Source of the DNA: Sphingomonas glacialis
GTDB lineage: Bacteria; Pseudomonadota; Alphaproteobacteria; Sphingomonadales; Sphingomonadaceae
Reading direction: 5' to 3'
DNA: 64,000 nucleotides
NCBI RefSeq assembly: GCF_006439055.1
Contig: NZ_RCZC01000002.1
Span: 853,220 to 917,219 of the forward strand
The notes below the pieces were generated by a model, which made no database searches, had not been told where the DNA came from, and was given only the letters and a program-made list of their open reading frames with translations. Below are positions 8,609-18,585 of this stretch, piece by piece. Both the position numbers and the translations under genes were made by a program. Position 1 is the stretch's first letter. The number at the start of each line of letters is the position of its first letter.

Positions 8609-8709
8609 GGCTCCAGCGACGATGCGTTGCCGGGCTATGCGCGATTTTTCTGGCCCCGCATCCGCCTCGTACTCCGTCCAATCTATAAGGATTGTCAGGG
8701 AGACGTGCG

Positions 8710-8865
8710 ATGCGACTGCTGGGCAGGCTATGGCATAATACAAAAGGCGCGACTGCGATCGAATATGGTCTCATCGCCGCACTGATCGCGGTTGCCGCGG
8801 TCGCCGCGATGTAAGGCCTGGGCAATCCGCTTGCCGTGACCTTCACCACCGTGTCGGGCATATGA
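8710..8865 (+). pseudogene. Flp-family pilin, copy 3, interrupted by an in-frame TAA
   Basis: The frame starts MRLLGRLWHNTKG-ATAIEYGLIAALIAVAAVAAM, then has TAA at 8812-8814 exactly where copy 2 has Gln (AAMQGLG). Beyond the stop the same frame continues GLGNPLAVTFTTVSGI and ends at TGA 8863-8865, matching the tail of copy 2. The gene therefore lost one codon to a nonsense change; the remaining 34 residues hold the cleavage site and most of the helix but no C-terminal part. GGGAGACGTGCG upstream still gives a fair ribosome site. A sequencing error is unlikely to give a two-base CAG to TAA difference, but CAA to TAA needs only one base. Confidence 0.85.
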
Positions 8866-8898
8866 AATCCAATTGACGCCGGGGGGCGGACGCGCCGC

Positions 8899-9846
<948 letters not shown>

Positions 9847-9858
9847 AGCCAGCGGCGG

Positions 9859-10797
9859 TTAAGCCCCGCGTCGCTTGGCGTCAACGCGCGCCGCCAAACG
9901 ATCTTGCGCCTCGCCCAGCGGATGCCGGGCATTGACGAGCTCGACCAGCCGGCTCGCATCGACATGCGTATAGATTTCGGTGGTGGCGATGTCGGCGTGG
10001 CCGAGCATCGATTGCAGCGCGCGCAGATCGGCCCCGCCCGCGAGCAGATGCGTCGCAAAGGCGTGCCGCAGCACGTGCGGGCTGACCCGATCGGGCGGAA
10101 TCCCCGCCTCCGCCGCCAGGCCCTTGAGCAGTTGATAGAGCCGGATCCGGCTGAGATGGCTCTTGCCCGAGGGGAAGAGCCACGGGCTCTCCTCGGCAAC
10201 ATGCTGCCGCCACACCGCCACCGCCGCGCGCGCGCGATCGGACAGGGGGACGAGCCGCTCCTTGCCGCCCTTGCCGCGCAGGATGAGGTACGGCCGGTCG
10301 GGCGCCACCGCGCGCCGCGGCAGCGACATCAGCTCGGTCGCACGCAGCCCCGACCCATAGAGCAGCTCGACCAAGGCCGCGAGCCGCAGGTCGTTGGGAT
10401 CGGGCGGGTCGCGCGCGATTCGCGCGGCGATCGCTTCGAACAGCCGGTCGATATCGGCATGGTCGAGCACCTTGGGCAGGCCGCGCGATGCGCCGGGACG
10501 CGGCAGCGCGGCCCCGGGATCGTCGCTGCGAAACCCCTCCTCCGCCAGGAAGGCGAAAAAGCGCCGCAACGCCGCCGACTTGCGCGCCACGCTCGCCTTC
10601 GACAGCGCGAGCCATTCCGCACCGAGCCGCGCGAGATCGTCGGCGCCGGCATCGCACAACCGCCCCTCGAGAAAACGCGAGGCGAGCTCGAGATCGCTGC
10701 GATAGGCGAGCACGGTATTCTTCGCCGCGCCCGATTCGGCGGCCATCATCTCGAGAAACCGCCCGATCAGCGCGCGATCCCCGCCCGCTGCGGACAC
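9859..10797 (-). CDS. xerD: Tyrosine recombinase XerD
   Basis: 312 residues from a GTG start. XerD with XerC resolves chromosome dimers at dif near the division septum. The N-terminal SAM-like DNA-binding domain (about 12-95) contains NTVLAYRSDL; the catalytic domain shows all residues: Arg in GSGLRATELMSL, Lys in LRGKGGKERLVPL, H-x-x-R in SPHVLRHAFATHLL, His in LGHADIATTEIY and the nucleophile Tyr in TEIYTHV. The start is uncertain: a TTG at 10806 overlaps the stop of the gene upstream, but GTG at 10797 gives the family length. It is probably translationally coupled to that gene. Confidence 0.95.
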   Translation of the reverse strand: MSAAGGDRALIGRFLEMMAAESGAAKNTVLAYRSDLELASRFLEGRLCDAGADDLARLGAEWLALSKASVARKSAALRRFFAFLAEEGFRSDDPGAALPRPGASRGLPKVLDHADIDRLFEAIAARIARDPPDPNDLRLAALVELLYGSGLRATELMSLPRRAVAPDRPYLILRGKGGKERLVPLSDRARAAVAVWRQHVAEESPWLFPSGKSHLSRIRLYQLLKGLAAEAGIPPDRVSPHVLRHAFATHLLAGGADLRALQSMLGHADIATTEIYTHVDASRLVELVNARHPLGEAQDRLAARVDAKRRGA

Positions 10798-10802
10798 TTC
10801 GG

Positions 10803-12644
10803 TCAAAGCCGGCTCATCGCCTCGACGGCGACCATCTTGGCCTCGCCCGGCAAACCGACCGCGCGCAGCGCCCGCACGATGTGATACAGCGCTTCGGGCG
10901 AAACGCCCCGCCACAGCCGCGTCTGCATCCCGACCGCCGACAATAAGGCGACCGTCCCGGGCTCGCGATCGACCGCCGCCGTGTTGAGCGCACGCGTCCA
11001 GCTGTCCTCCCGCCCGACGCGCACGCCGAGCGTCCGCGCGCCGCGCTCGACTTCGCTCGCCGACATCCGGCCGAGCCCCGCGAGCCCGGCAAAGAACATC
11101 CGCCGCTTGAGCCCGTCCGAATCGTTCGCGCCGGCATAGGCGCTGACCTCGTCATAGCTCGTCACCGGCTCGGACGGGTCGACCAACGTCAGCAGCGCCC
11201 AGGCGTTGCTGCCGCGCTCGGCCTTCTCGCGCCAGCGCATCGCGCGCGGGTCGAGCCCGGCGCTCAGGATCGACGCGACGATCCGGTCGGTATCGGGCTT
11301 TTCGAGCGTCTGCGGCAACCGTGCCGCCGCACCCGCGGTCAGCACGAGCCGAGCGTAGCGGCCTTCATAGGTCTTGGGTTCGTCCCACAGCCGCTTGAGC
11401 GCATCGGCGCGCGCCGCGACATCGCTCGCGTCGTAACCGGCGCGCAGGTCGCGGGCGATGCCGGCCTCGGCGATCGACTGGTCGTCGCCCGCGTCGATCG
11501 CGCTGTACAGGTCGATCAGCGCCGCGCTCGACAGGATGCCGCGCGCCGTGGCGAGTTCGGCCGCCGCCGCGCGGACGCCCGGCGCGAGCGTCGGCGCCAG
11601 CGCACGCCAGCCATCGACCGCAGGCGTGCCCGTCGCGAGCAACGTCGCGGGGATCTCGACCCCCGACGCCATCGCGAGACCGTAGCGCCACGACGTCAGT
11701 TGCGAGACATCGTCCCACTCGATCGTCACCGCCTGGCGGCCGCTCTGCCCCGCCCCAGCGACCTTCTGCGCGAGCAGCAGATCGACGCCACCGGCCAGCC
11801 GCGAGCGCCGCGCCTGGGTCAGCAACGGCTGCACCTTGGCGGGCATCCCCGACAGCCCCGCGCAGATGGCCCGCGCGAGGATCCAGCCACGCTCTGCACC
11901 GAGAGTCGCGCCCGCCTCGACCGCTGGGCACAGAGCTGCGGGATCGCCCGCCGCAAGCGCGGCCTGCATCGCCGCGACGAACATCTTGGGCGTATAATCT
12001 TCGGTATCGACCGCCTGGACCATCGCGCGGGCAGCAACCGATTCGCCCATCCGCACCAGCAACCACGCGCGTTCGGCGGCGAAATCGGCGCCGTTGACGC
12101 CGCGCGGGGTATCGACGCGCGCGAGCAGGGCGCGGCGCAGCGCGATCGAGACCCAGCGCGACGCGACCGGCGGGTTCAACCGTCGCATCAGCGTCTCGAG
12201 ATAGCGACCATCGGCGCGACCGAACGCATCGGCCGCCATAGCGCCCTGTGCGGGGCCGACGACGCCGACCTGCGCCAGCGAGCGGCGGGCATACGCCGGC
12301 ATGTCGGCGCGAACGAATGCGGCGAAATCGGTCGCGGCAGGCGGGGTTGCGGTCGGGGTCGGCGTTTCGAGCGGCGTCGGCTCGGCATCGGGCGCGTCAG
12401 GCAACGTCGGCGCGATGACCGGCCCGACCGGACGCGCCACCGGCGTGGCGGCCGCCTCGGGCCGAATCGGCTGGACGGCGCGCGGACGCGGTGCGCTCGG
12501 CGCCGGCGTCGGATCACCGAAGCCGGGCGGAAGAATCGATTCGGGCTTGTCCTGGCCTAAAGCCGGGATCGCCAATGCTGCGGCAAGCGCAGCCAGCGCG
12601 ACCTTACTTCTGGAGATTCGCAAGCGGGACGGCCTTCTCGACAT
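10803..12644 (-). CDS. Large exported hypothetical protein
   Basis: 613 residues, not assignable to a named family by eye. It begins with a basic n-region and signal peptide (MSRRPSRLRISRSKVALAALAAALAIPALG), then a proline/alanine/threonine-rich linker to about residue 105, then a long alpha-helical region of tandem hairpins (AERAWLLVRMGESVAARAMVQ, MFVAAMQAALAAGDPAALC) reminiscent of TPR/SEL1-type solenoids. It is likely periplasmic. The 5' end overlaps the 45-residue membrane peptide by 41 bp and the 3' end abuts xerD, so the genes are coupled. A role in the cell envelope or division is possible from context only. Confidence 0.8.
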   Translation of the reverse strand: MSRRPSRLRISRSKVALAALAAALAIPALGQDKPESILPPGFGDPTPAPSAPRPRAVQPIRPEAAATPVARPVGPVIAPTLPDAPDAEPTPLETPTPTATPPAATDFAAFVRADMPAYARRSLAQVGVVGPAQGAMAADAFGRADGRYLETLMRRLNPPVASRWVSIALRRALLARVDTPRGVNGADFAAERAWLLVRMGESVAARAMVQAVDTEDYTPKMFVAAMQAALAAGDPAALCPAVEAGATLGAERGWILARAICAGLSGMPAKVQPLLTQARRSRLAGGVDLLLAQKVAGAGQSGRQAVTIEWDDVSQLTSWRYGLAMASGVEIPATLLATGTPAVDGWRALAPTLAPGVRAAAAELATARGILSSAALIDLYSAIDAGDDQSIAEAGIARDLRAGYDASDVAARADALKRLWDEPKTYEGRYARLVLTAGAAARLPQTLEKPDTDRIVASILSAGLDPRAMRWREKAERGSNAWALLTLVDPSEPVTSYDEVSAYAGANDSDGLKRRMFFAGLAGLGRMSASEVERGARTLGVRVGREDSWTRALNTAAVDREPGTVALLSAVGMQTRLWRGVSPEALYHIVRALRAVGLPGEAKMVAVEAMSRL

Positions 12645-12741
12645 GCTTCAGCGGCTTTTCGTGCGACAGGCGCGACAGGCCGAACAGCAAAGCGACCACC
12701 ACCACGAGGACGACGATGAGAGCGACGATCGAACGGGGCAT
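12604..12741 (-). CDS. 45-residue single-pass membrane peptide
   Basis: MPRSIVALIVVLVVVVALLF forms one strong transmembrane helix at the N-terminus, followed by GLSRLSHEKPLKHVEKAVPLANLQK, a basic amphipathic tail. The ATG at 12741 lies in the aroK divergent region. Its last 41 bases overlap the start of the following gene in another frame, so translation of the two is probably coupled. Such tiny proteins are often missed by annotation. The evidence that it is real is the clean N-terminal helix, a plausible start, and the overlap; function is unknown. Confidence 0.65.
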   Translation of the reverse strand: MPRSIVALIVVLVVVVALLFGLSRLSHEKPLKHVEKAVPLANLQK

Positions 12742-12826
12742 GGGCTCACAACCTGCAACAAACTGAAAATGGGCAACGACCAAGCTTTTGCCCGAGACGC
12801 AGGTGCGCTGTATAGCGCTCGCTTCG

Positions 12827-13381
12827 ATGTTGCAAAGCCCCGCCCCCACCCCGCCCGAACCGCCCCGCTGGAACGGCCAGCCGATCGTGCTGGTCGGATT
12901 GATGGGGGCTGGCAAATCGACCGTCGGACGCAGGCTTGCGACCCGCCTCGGCCTGCCCTTCGTCGATGCCGACACCGAGATCGAGATCGCCGCCGGGATG
13001 GCGGTGGCGGAAATCTTCGAGCGATTCGGCGAAGCGCATTTCCGCGACGGCGAACGCCGCGTCATCGCGCGGCTGATGGATGGCGAGCGCCGCGTGATCG
13101 CCACCGGCGGCGGTGCCTTCGTCGATCCCGAAACCCGCGCCGCGATCCTGTCGAACGGCTTTGCGATTTGGCTCGATGCCAAGCCGGCGGTGCTGGTCGA
13201 GCGCGTTTCGCGCCGCGACACGCGCCCGCTGCTGCGCAACCGCGACCCGCTCGCGGTGCTCGAAGAACTGGCGCGCGTCCGCAACCCGTTCTACGCGACC
13301 GCGCATCTCCGCGTCTCCAGCCACCGCGCGCCGCATGACGCGACGGTCAACACCATCCTGAAAGCGCTCGGCAAGATATGA
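12827..13381 (+). CDS. aroK: Shikimate kinase
   Basis: 184 residues. AroK phosphorylates the 3-hydroxyl of shikimate with ATP in the chorismate pathway. The Walker A motif GLMGAGKST (about residues 24-32), the shikimate-binding DADTEIE with the metal-contacting Asp, FRDGERRVI and the Walker B-like ATGGGAFV are present, with the lid Arg in RRDTRPLLRNRDP. The start at 12827 is preferred because it gives the usual short N-terminus; an in-frame ATG at 12788 would add 13 residues without likeness to the family. Its stop overlaps the aroB start (ATGA), giving translational coupling. Confidence 0.96.
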   Translation: MLQSPAPTPPEPPRWNGQPIVLVGLMGAGKSTVGRRLATRLGLPFVDADTEIEIAAGMAVAEIFERFGEAHFRDGERRVIARLMDGERRVIATGGGAFVDPETRAAILSNGFAIWLDAKPAVLVERVSRRDTRPLLRNRDPLAVLEELARVRNPFYATAHLRVSSHRAPHDATVNTILKALGKI

Positions 13382-14469
13382 CGACCATTCCCGTGGCGCT
13401 CGGTTCGCGCAGCTATGACGTAGTGATCGAAGCCGGCGTGCTGGCGCGCGCCGCCGAGTGGCTGAAACCGCTGTCGCGCGGGCGGCGGATGGCGATCGTC
13501 ACCGACGAGAACGTGCTGCAGCATCTGGCGACGCTACAGGCATCGCTCACCGCGGCCGGCGTCGAAAGCGAGGCGATCGTGCTGCCGCCGGGCGAGGGCA
13601 CCAAGAGCTGGGCGATGCTCGAACAGCTCACCGACCGGCTGATCGACCTCGGCATCGAGCGCGGCGATCATGTCGTGGCGCTGGGTGGCGGCGTGATCGG
13701 CGATCTCGTCGGCTTCGCGTGCAGCATCCTCAAGCGCGGCTGCGGCTTCGTCCAGATCCCGACCACGCTGCTCGCGCAGGTCGATTCGTCGGTCGGTGGC
13801 AAGACCGCGATCAATTCGCGCGCCGGCAAGAACCTCGTCGGCGCGTTCCACCAGCCCGCTTTGGTGCTGATCGACCCGGACGTGCTCGACACGCTGCCGC
13901 TGCGCCACGTCCGCGCCGGCTATGCCGAGGTCGTCAAATACGGTCTGATCGACGATCCCGCTTTCTTCGACTGGTGCGAGGCCAATGCCCCGGCACTGCT
14001 CGCTGGCGACTCCGCCGCGCGCGCCTATGCCATCGCGCATTCGGTCGCCGCCAAGGCGCGGATCGTCGCCGAGGACGAGCGCGAGACGACCGGCAAGCGT
14101 GCGCTGCTCAATCTCGGCCACACCTTCGGCCATGCGCTCGAGGCCGAGGCCGGCTTCTCCGATCGGCTGCTCCACGGCGAAGGCGTCGCCGCCGGGATGG
14201 CACTGGCGTTCGGCTATTCGGCCGCGCACGGCCTCGCGCCGGCGATCGACGCCGAGCGGGTCGCGGCACATCTGCGCGCGATCGGCCTGCCCGACGACGT
14301 GGCAACGGCGGGGATCGCGGCGGACGGCGAGACGCTGGTGGCGCACATGCTCCACGACAAGAAGATGGACGCGGGCACCCTCCCCTTCCTGCTCGCACGC
14401 GGGATCGGCGCGACCTTCCTCGACACATCGGTGGATCTGGCCGACGTGCGGGCGTTCCTCGACGCCTAA
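13378..14469 (+). CDS. aroB: 3-dehydroquinate synthase
   Basis: 363 residues. AroB converts DAHP to 3-dehydroquinate in an NAD- and zinc-dependent reaction, the second step of the chorismate pathway. Seen are the NAD-binding [19 protein letters not shown], the [21 protein letters not shown] signature, the zinc ligands (Glu in GYAEVVKYG, His in [15 protein letters not shown] and in [11 protein letters not shown]) and the C-terminal DKKMDAG lid. It is coupled to aroK by a 4-bp overlap, and this pair is a standard arrangement. The DUF2256 peptide follows after 23 bp. Confidence 0.97.
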   Translation: MTTIPVALGSRSYDVVIEAGVLARAAEWLKPLSRGRRMAIVTDENVLQHLATLQASLTAAGVESEAIVLPPGEGTKSWAMLEQLTDRLIDLGIERGDHVVALGGGVIGDLVGFACSILKRGCGFVQIPTTLLAQVDSSVGGKTAINSRAGKNLVGAFHQPALVLIDPDVLDTLPLRHVRAGYAEVVKYGLIDDPAFFDWCEANAPALLAGDSAARAYAIAHSVAAKARIVAEDERETTGKRALLNLGHTFGHALEAEAGFSDRLLHGEGVAAGMALAFGYSAAHGLAPAIDAERVAAHLRAIGLPDDVATAGIAADGETLVAHMLHDKKMDAGTLPFLLARGIGATFLDTSVDLADVRAFLDA

Positions 14470-14492
14470 GACGTAAAAAGGAGGCGTCCCCA

Positions 14493-14642
14493 ATGCCCCA
14501 AGGCATCGCCAAGGCGAACCTGCCCGAGAAGATCTGCCCGGTCTGCCAGCGCCCCTTCGCGTGGCGCAAGAAATGGGCGCGCGACTGGGACAACGTCGTC
14601 TATTGCTCGGACCGCTGCCGCCGCGCCAGCAAGAGCGGGTGA
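14493..14642 (+). CDS. DUF2256 zinc-binding peptide
   Basis: 49 residues: the DUF2256 pattern [19 protein letters not shown] followed by [10 protein letters not shown] is complete, with Cys at 15, 18, 38 and 42 arranged as a zinc knuckle. The remainder is basic. A strong ribosome site (AAAGGAGG) lies eight bases before the ATG. The family is widespread and uncharacterised; the basic surface and zinc site suggest nucleic acid or protein binding. It follows aroB by 23 bp and may share its transcript. Confidence 0.9.
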   Translation: MPQGIAKANLPEKICPVCQRPFAWRKKWARDWDNVVYCSDRCRRASKSG

Positions 14643-14811
14643 GCGCGCGGGACGATCGGGGTGACGTGCTGGAGATGCGGGGGGCGGCACCAGGTGCGCG
14701 TTTCCGTCGTGTCCGCCTTCGACACGGCAGGTCGCGATAGGCGACGCCGCAGGCCATTTCCGACTTTCCCGAAAAGGATGCTCGAACGGGACGTTTAACC
14801 ACAACCGGCCG

Positions 14812-14840
14812 TTGACGAGCGTACGCTCGGACGACATATG
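14812..14840 (+). promoter_or_regulatory. Sigma-70 type promoter of the fluoride-responsive gene
   Basis: TTGACG at 14812-14817 and CATATG at 14835-14840 are separated by exactly 17 bp. The predicted transcription start, about 14847, falls one or two bases before the riboswitch aptamer, which fits well. Confidence 0.6.
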
Positions 14841-14847
14841 CGCACCA

Positions 14848-14912
14848 ACGGCGATGGATTTCCGCCGGGCCATTCGGCCGAACCGCCCTCGCAAGGGCCG
14901 ATGATTCCTACC
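14848..14912 (+). promoter_or_regulatory. Fluoride riboswitch (crcB motif)
   Basis: The leader holds the conserved blocks of the fluoride aptamer in order: GGCGATGG then TTTCCGCC, a variable hairpin (GGGCCATTCGGCC), AACCGCC, CCCTCGCAAGGG and CCGATGATTCCTACC. These match the RF01734 consensus GGNGAUGG...AACCGCC...CUGAUGANNCCUAC closely, including the pseudoknot-forming segments. The downstream gene is a CLC-F type fluoride exporter, the expected target. I see no terminator hairpin between aptamer and start codon; the only element is AAGGAGG nine bases before the GTG, so control is probably at translation initiation. Confidence 0.93.
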
Positions 14913-14940
14913 AGGCGCCGTAAGGCAGCAAGGAGGAAAC

Positions 14941-16299
14941 GTGCGCGCGACATTTCGCAATCTCTTCGACGACCTGAATGTGGCGGCGTTCGTCCGCAAT
15001 CGGCACGGCCATGCCGTATCGGTGCTGCGCTGGGCGCTTATCCTGGTGCCGATGGCAGCCACGGTCGGCACGCTGTGCGCCGCCTTCCTGTGGAGCCTCG
15101 ACGCCGTGACACGGGTGCGGTTCGCCGCTCCGTGGCTGCTGTACCTGCTGCCCGTCGGAGGCTTTGCGGTCGGGCTGCTCTATCACTTGAGCGGCCGCTC
15201 GGTGGAGGGCGGCAATAACCTGATCGTCGAACAGATCCACGAACCGGGGGGCGGCGTGCCGCTGCGCATGGCGCCGCTGATCTTTTTCGGCACGGTGGTG
15301 ACGCATCTGTTCGGCGGATCGGCCGGGCGCGAAGGCACCGCCGTCCAGCTCGGCGGGAGCATTGCCAGCGGCTTCGGCCGCGCGCTGAAGCTCGATGCCG
15401 AGAATACGCAAGTCCTGCTGATGACCGGGATTGCTGCCGGGTTCGGTGCCGTGTTCGGCACGCCCATCGCTGGCGCGGTGTTCGCGCTCGAGGTGCTGGC
15501 GATCGGGCGCGTCGAATATCGCGCGCTGGTGCCGTGCTTAGTCGCCGCACTGGTCGGGGACTGGACCTGCCTTGCCTGGGGCATCCACCACGGCGTGTAT
15601 CGCATCGATGCGGTGGTGCCAGTCGATGCGCTGCTCGTCGCCAAGGCGGGGATCGCGGGCGTGGCGTTCGGACTGGTCGGCCTTGCCTTTGCCGAAGCCA
15701 ATCATGCGCTCGGCGGATGGCTCAAGCGGATCGTGCCCTATGGTCCGTTGCGTCCCGTTATCGGCGGCGTTGCGGTCATTGCGCTCGTCTATCTGGTCGG
15801 CACGCGCGATTACCTTGGCCTCGGCACGCTGGCGGCGACGCCCGGCGGCCTCACCATCTTCAGCTTTTTCGGCCCCGACACGCATCCGTGGAGCTGGGCG
15901 CTCAAGCTGCTCTTCACCGTCGTCACGCTGAGCTCGGGCTTCAAGGGCGGCGAGGTCACGCCACTGTTCTTCATCGGCGCAGCGCTCGGCAACGCGCTGG
16001 CCCCGATGTTCGGCGTGCCGACCGGCGTGTTCGCCGCGATCGGTTTCGTGGCGCTGTTTGCGGGCGCGGCCAACACCCCGCTCGCCTGCACCTTCATGGG
16101 GATCGAGCTGTTCGGCGCGGCCTATGCCGTCCCGATCGCGGTCGCCTGCTTCGTCGCGTACCTCTGCTCGGGTCACACCGGCATCTATTTGTCGCAGCGC
16201 GTCGCCGTGCCGAAGGTGCCGGGGGGTGGCCTTGCCCCCAACGCTACGCTGCGCGACGCGCGGACCGATCGTGCAGCGCGCCGTCGCACGCGTCCCTGA
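14941..16299 (+). CDS. CLC-F type fluoride/proton antiporter
   Basis: 452 residues from a GTG start with AAGGAGG upstream; about ten membrane helices. The CLC fold is clear, but the anion-selectivity loops are those of the fluoride-specific branch: GNNLI at residues 91-95 in place of GSGIP, and GREGTAVQ (129-136) in place of GREGPTVQ, plus [11 protein letters not shown] at the third filter. CLC-F proteins expel fluoride in exchange for protons. A fluoride riboswitch directly upstream supports this. The C-terminus ends in a basic tail ([12 protein letters not shown]) without CBS domains, as usual for this branch. General annotation as a chloride channel would miss the specificity. Confidence 0.93.
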   Translation: MRATFRNLFDDLNVAAFVRNRHGHAVSVLRWALILVPMAATVGTLCAAFLWSLDAVTRVRFAAPWLLYLLPVGGFAVGLLYHLSGRSVEGGNNLIVEQIHEPGGGVPLRMAPLIFFGTVVTHLFGGSAGREGTAVQLGGSIASGFGRALKLDAENTQVLLMTGIAAGFGAVFGTPIAGAVFALEVLAIGRVEYRALVPCLVAALVGDWTCLAWGIHHGVYRIDAVVPVDALLVAKAGIAGVAFGLVGLAFAEANHALGGWLKRIVPYGPLRPVIGGVAVIALVYLVGTRDYLGLGTLAATPGGLTIFSFFGPDTHPWSWALKLLFTVVTLSSGFKGGEVTPLFFIGAALGNALAPMFGVPTGVFAAIGFVALFAGAANTPLACTFMGIELFGAAYAVPIAVACFVAYLCSGHTGIYLSQRVAVPKVPGGGLAPNATLRDARTDRAARRRTRP

Positions 16300-16459
16300 T
16301 CCCCATCCTCATCGAAAGCACGCCCGAGGCGCGATCGCTTCCCAGCGAAGGCAGATGGCATCATCAATGCCGTCCCGCAGCACATCCATCTCCGCTTCAG
16401 CCACCACAGACCGATCGCACGTCGGGAAGGTCGATCGGGTCAACCGACCCGCGCGCTGC

Positions 16460-16789
16460 TCAGCCCCGCGCCGCCCATGCCAGCCACAGCCAGCCGGCGA
16501 TCAGCGCCGCGCCGCCGATCGGCGTGATCGCACCGAACCAGCGCGGCGCGCCGAGCGCCATCAGATAGAGCGACACCGCGAACACCGCCCCGCCGACGAG
16601 AAACAGCCACGCCGGCCCGCGCGCTTCCATCCGCAGCGCGACCAGCGCCGCGACCGCGTGGATCAGCTGGTAATGCGCGCCGGTCTTGAGCCACTCGGCC
16701 GCTTCCTTGCCAGCACCATGCGCCCCGAACGCCCCGGCACCGATCGCCAGCGCACCCGACAGCCCCGCGATGATCGCGATCCAGTTCAT
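16460..16789 (-). CDS. DUF423 small membrane protein
   Basis: 109 residues with four predicted membrane helices and the DUF423 N-terminus: GLSGALAIGAGAFGAHGAG, then HYQLIHAVAALVAL and a GGAVFAVSLYLMAL helix followed by ITPIGGAALIAGWLWLAWAA. The family is conserved and of unknown function. Its start overlaps the stop of the antiporter gene by 4 bp (ATGA), so the two are translationally coupled. Confidence 0.93.
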   Translation of the reverse strand: MNWIAIIAGLSGALAIGAGAFGAHGAGKEAAEWLKTGAHYQLIHAVAALVALRMEARGPAWLFLVGGAVFAVSLYLMALGAPRWFGAITPIGGAALIAGWLWLAWAARG

Positions 16790-18585
16790 CGCGGTTCCTC
16801 CACCGATGCTTCATCCTCGGGCAGCGCCGATTCGCGCTCGTCCTGCGTGATGATCGTATCGCGCGCGACGCGGATGTCGCCCGCGGCGACCTGCGCGCGC
16901 AGCCGCTCCTTGTCCTTGCGGCGATAGGTTTCCTCGGTGCGATCGATCTCGGCCTGGTCGACGCCGATGCTCTTCAGCGCCATCCGTCCCATCTTCACCG
17001 CCGATTCGAGCACTTCGCGCACCACGCCATCAAGCGGTGCGCCCTTGAGCTTGATCACCGCGCGGCGATCATAGGCGCGGACGTAGATCGAGGCTTGCGG
17101 GAACGCTTCCTTCACGCCTTTGACGAGATCGGCAGAAATCTGGTCGCCGTCCATGCAGAACATGATGAGCTCAGCCTCGCCTGCCCCCGCCTGGCGCAGC
17201 AGGTCCATCCGCGTCCCGTCGCCATAATAGACCTTCGCGCCGAACTCGGAGGCGATGTCGATCATCTCGATATCGGTATCGATCAGCGTCACCGGCACGC
17301 CCTGCGCGATCAGCATCTGCGCGACCGTCTGGCCAAAGCGCCCATAGCCGACGATCAGCGCGTTCGCACCGTCGGCGGTCGGCCCGTCGCGCTCGCCGGC
17401 GATGATCGGCTCCTCGCGGATGCGCTGCGTGATCATCATCAGGAACGGCGTCGTCGCCATCGACAGCGTGACGATCGCGCCGAACAGGCTTGCCGCCTCG
17501 GGTGCGATCAGGAAGGCGTGCTGCGCCTGCGCAAACAAGACGAAGCCGAACTCACCGCCCTGGCTCAGCAACAGGCCGAGCGCGAGCGCGGCGCGCCACT
17601 TCATCTTGAACAGCATGCCGATGCCGAAGATGATCAGCGCCTTGGTCGCGATCAGCGCGAGCGCCATGCCGATCACGAAGAACGGCCGCTCGGCGATCGC
17701 GTGGAGATCGAGCATCATCCCGACCGCGAGGAAGAACAGCCCGAGCAGGATCGAGCGGAACGGCTCGACATCGGCCTCGAGCTCATGCCGATACGGGCTG
17801 TCGGCGAGCATCACGCCCGCGACGAACGCGCCGAGCGCGGTCGACAGGCCGAGCGATTCCATGATCGCCGCCGCACCGATCACGGTGAAGAGCGCGGCGA
17901 ACACGAACATCTCGCGCTCGCCGAGATTGCCGATGATGCGGAACAGCGGCCGCAACAGGAAACGCCCGGCGGCGACCAGCCCTGCCACCGCACCGACGGT
18001 GTAGAGAAAGAGCAGCCATCCCGGCGGTCCGCCGGCGTCGGCTGGATTGCGCGACAAGACGGTCACGAGCGTGATCAGTGGGACGATCGACAGATCCTGG
18101 AACAGCAGGATCGAAAAGGCGCGCTCGCCGAACGGCGTGCGCAGCCGCCCGGCGGACTGCAGCATCGGCAGCACCTGCGCGGTCGATGACAACGCCAGCG
18201 GCAGGCCGAGCACGAGCGCGGCGGCCCAGGTGAAATGCGCCGCCGATCCGCCGAGCCGCGTCGAAAGCCATACAACCCCCGTCACGGCGAGCCCGCACAG
18301 CACGACCTGCATCAGGCCGAGCCCGAAAATCTCCTTCTTGAGCGCCCACAGCCGCGTCGGATTAAGTTCGAGCCCGACGATGAACAGCAGCAGCGTGATA
18401 CCGAGCTCGGCGATCCCCATCTTCGATTCGGCATTGCCGACGAGATGCAGCACCTGCGGCCCGACCACCGCGCCCGCGACGAGATAGCCGAGCGTCGCAC
18501 CGAGCCCGAAGCGACGGAAGATCAGGACGAAGACGAGCGCGAAGCCGCCGAGGATGACCCCGTCGAGCAGCAGCGACTCGTTCAT
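16786..18585 (-). CDS. CPA2-family potassium/proton antiporter (KefB/KefC-like)
   Basis: 599 residues. The first ~385 residues form a 12-13 helix Na+/H+ exchanger-type domain (GATLGYLVAGAVVGP, LGLPLALSSTAQVLPML, GAFVAGVMLADSPYRHE). A TrkA-N/RCK nucleotide-binding domain follows, with the Rossmann motif NALIVGYGRFGQTVAQM at about residue 407, and a charged C-terminal tail. Kef systems release K+ and acidify the cytoplasm when glutathione adducts accumulate; whether this protein is glutathione-gated cannot be told from sequence. It overlaps the IscU-like gene upstream by 4 bp and the DUF423 gene downstream by 4 bp, so all three are one operon. Confidence 0.93.
   Translation of the reverse strand: MNESLLLDGVILGGFALVFVLIFRRFGLGATLGYLVAGAVVGPQVLHLVGNAESKMGIAELGITLLLFIVGLELNPTRLWALKKEIFGLGLMQVVLCGLAVTGVVWLSTRLGGSAAHFTWAAALVLGLPLALSSTAQVLPMLQSAGRLRTPFGERAFSILLFQDLSIVPLITLVTVLSRNPADAGGPPGWLLFLYTVGAVAGLVAAGRFLLRPLFRIIGNLGEREMFVFAALFTVIGAAAIMESLGLSTALGAFVAGVMLADSPYRHELEADVEPFRSILLGLFFLAVGMMLDLHAIAERPFFVIGMALALIATKALIIFGIGMLFKMKWRAALALGLLLSQGGEFGFVLFAQAQHAFLIAPEAASLFGAIVTLSMATTPFLMMITQRIREEPIIAGERDGPTADGANALIVGYGRFGQTVAQMLIAQGVPVTLIDTDIEMIDIASEFGAKVYYGDGTRMDLLRQAGAGEAELIMFCMDGDQISADLVKGVKEAFPQASIYVRAYDRRAVIKLKGAPLDGVVREVLESAVKMGRMALKSIGVDQAEIDRTEETYRRKDKERLRAQVAAGDIRVARDTIITQDERESALPEDEASVEEPR

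Noticed and set aside
8710..8814. 34-residue truncated pilin as a functional small protein
   Set aside because: The frame beyond the stop still encodes the normal pilin tail, so nonsense mutation of a full gene is the simpler reading.
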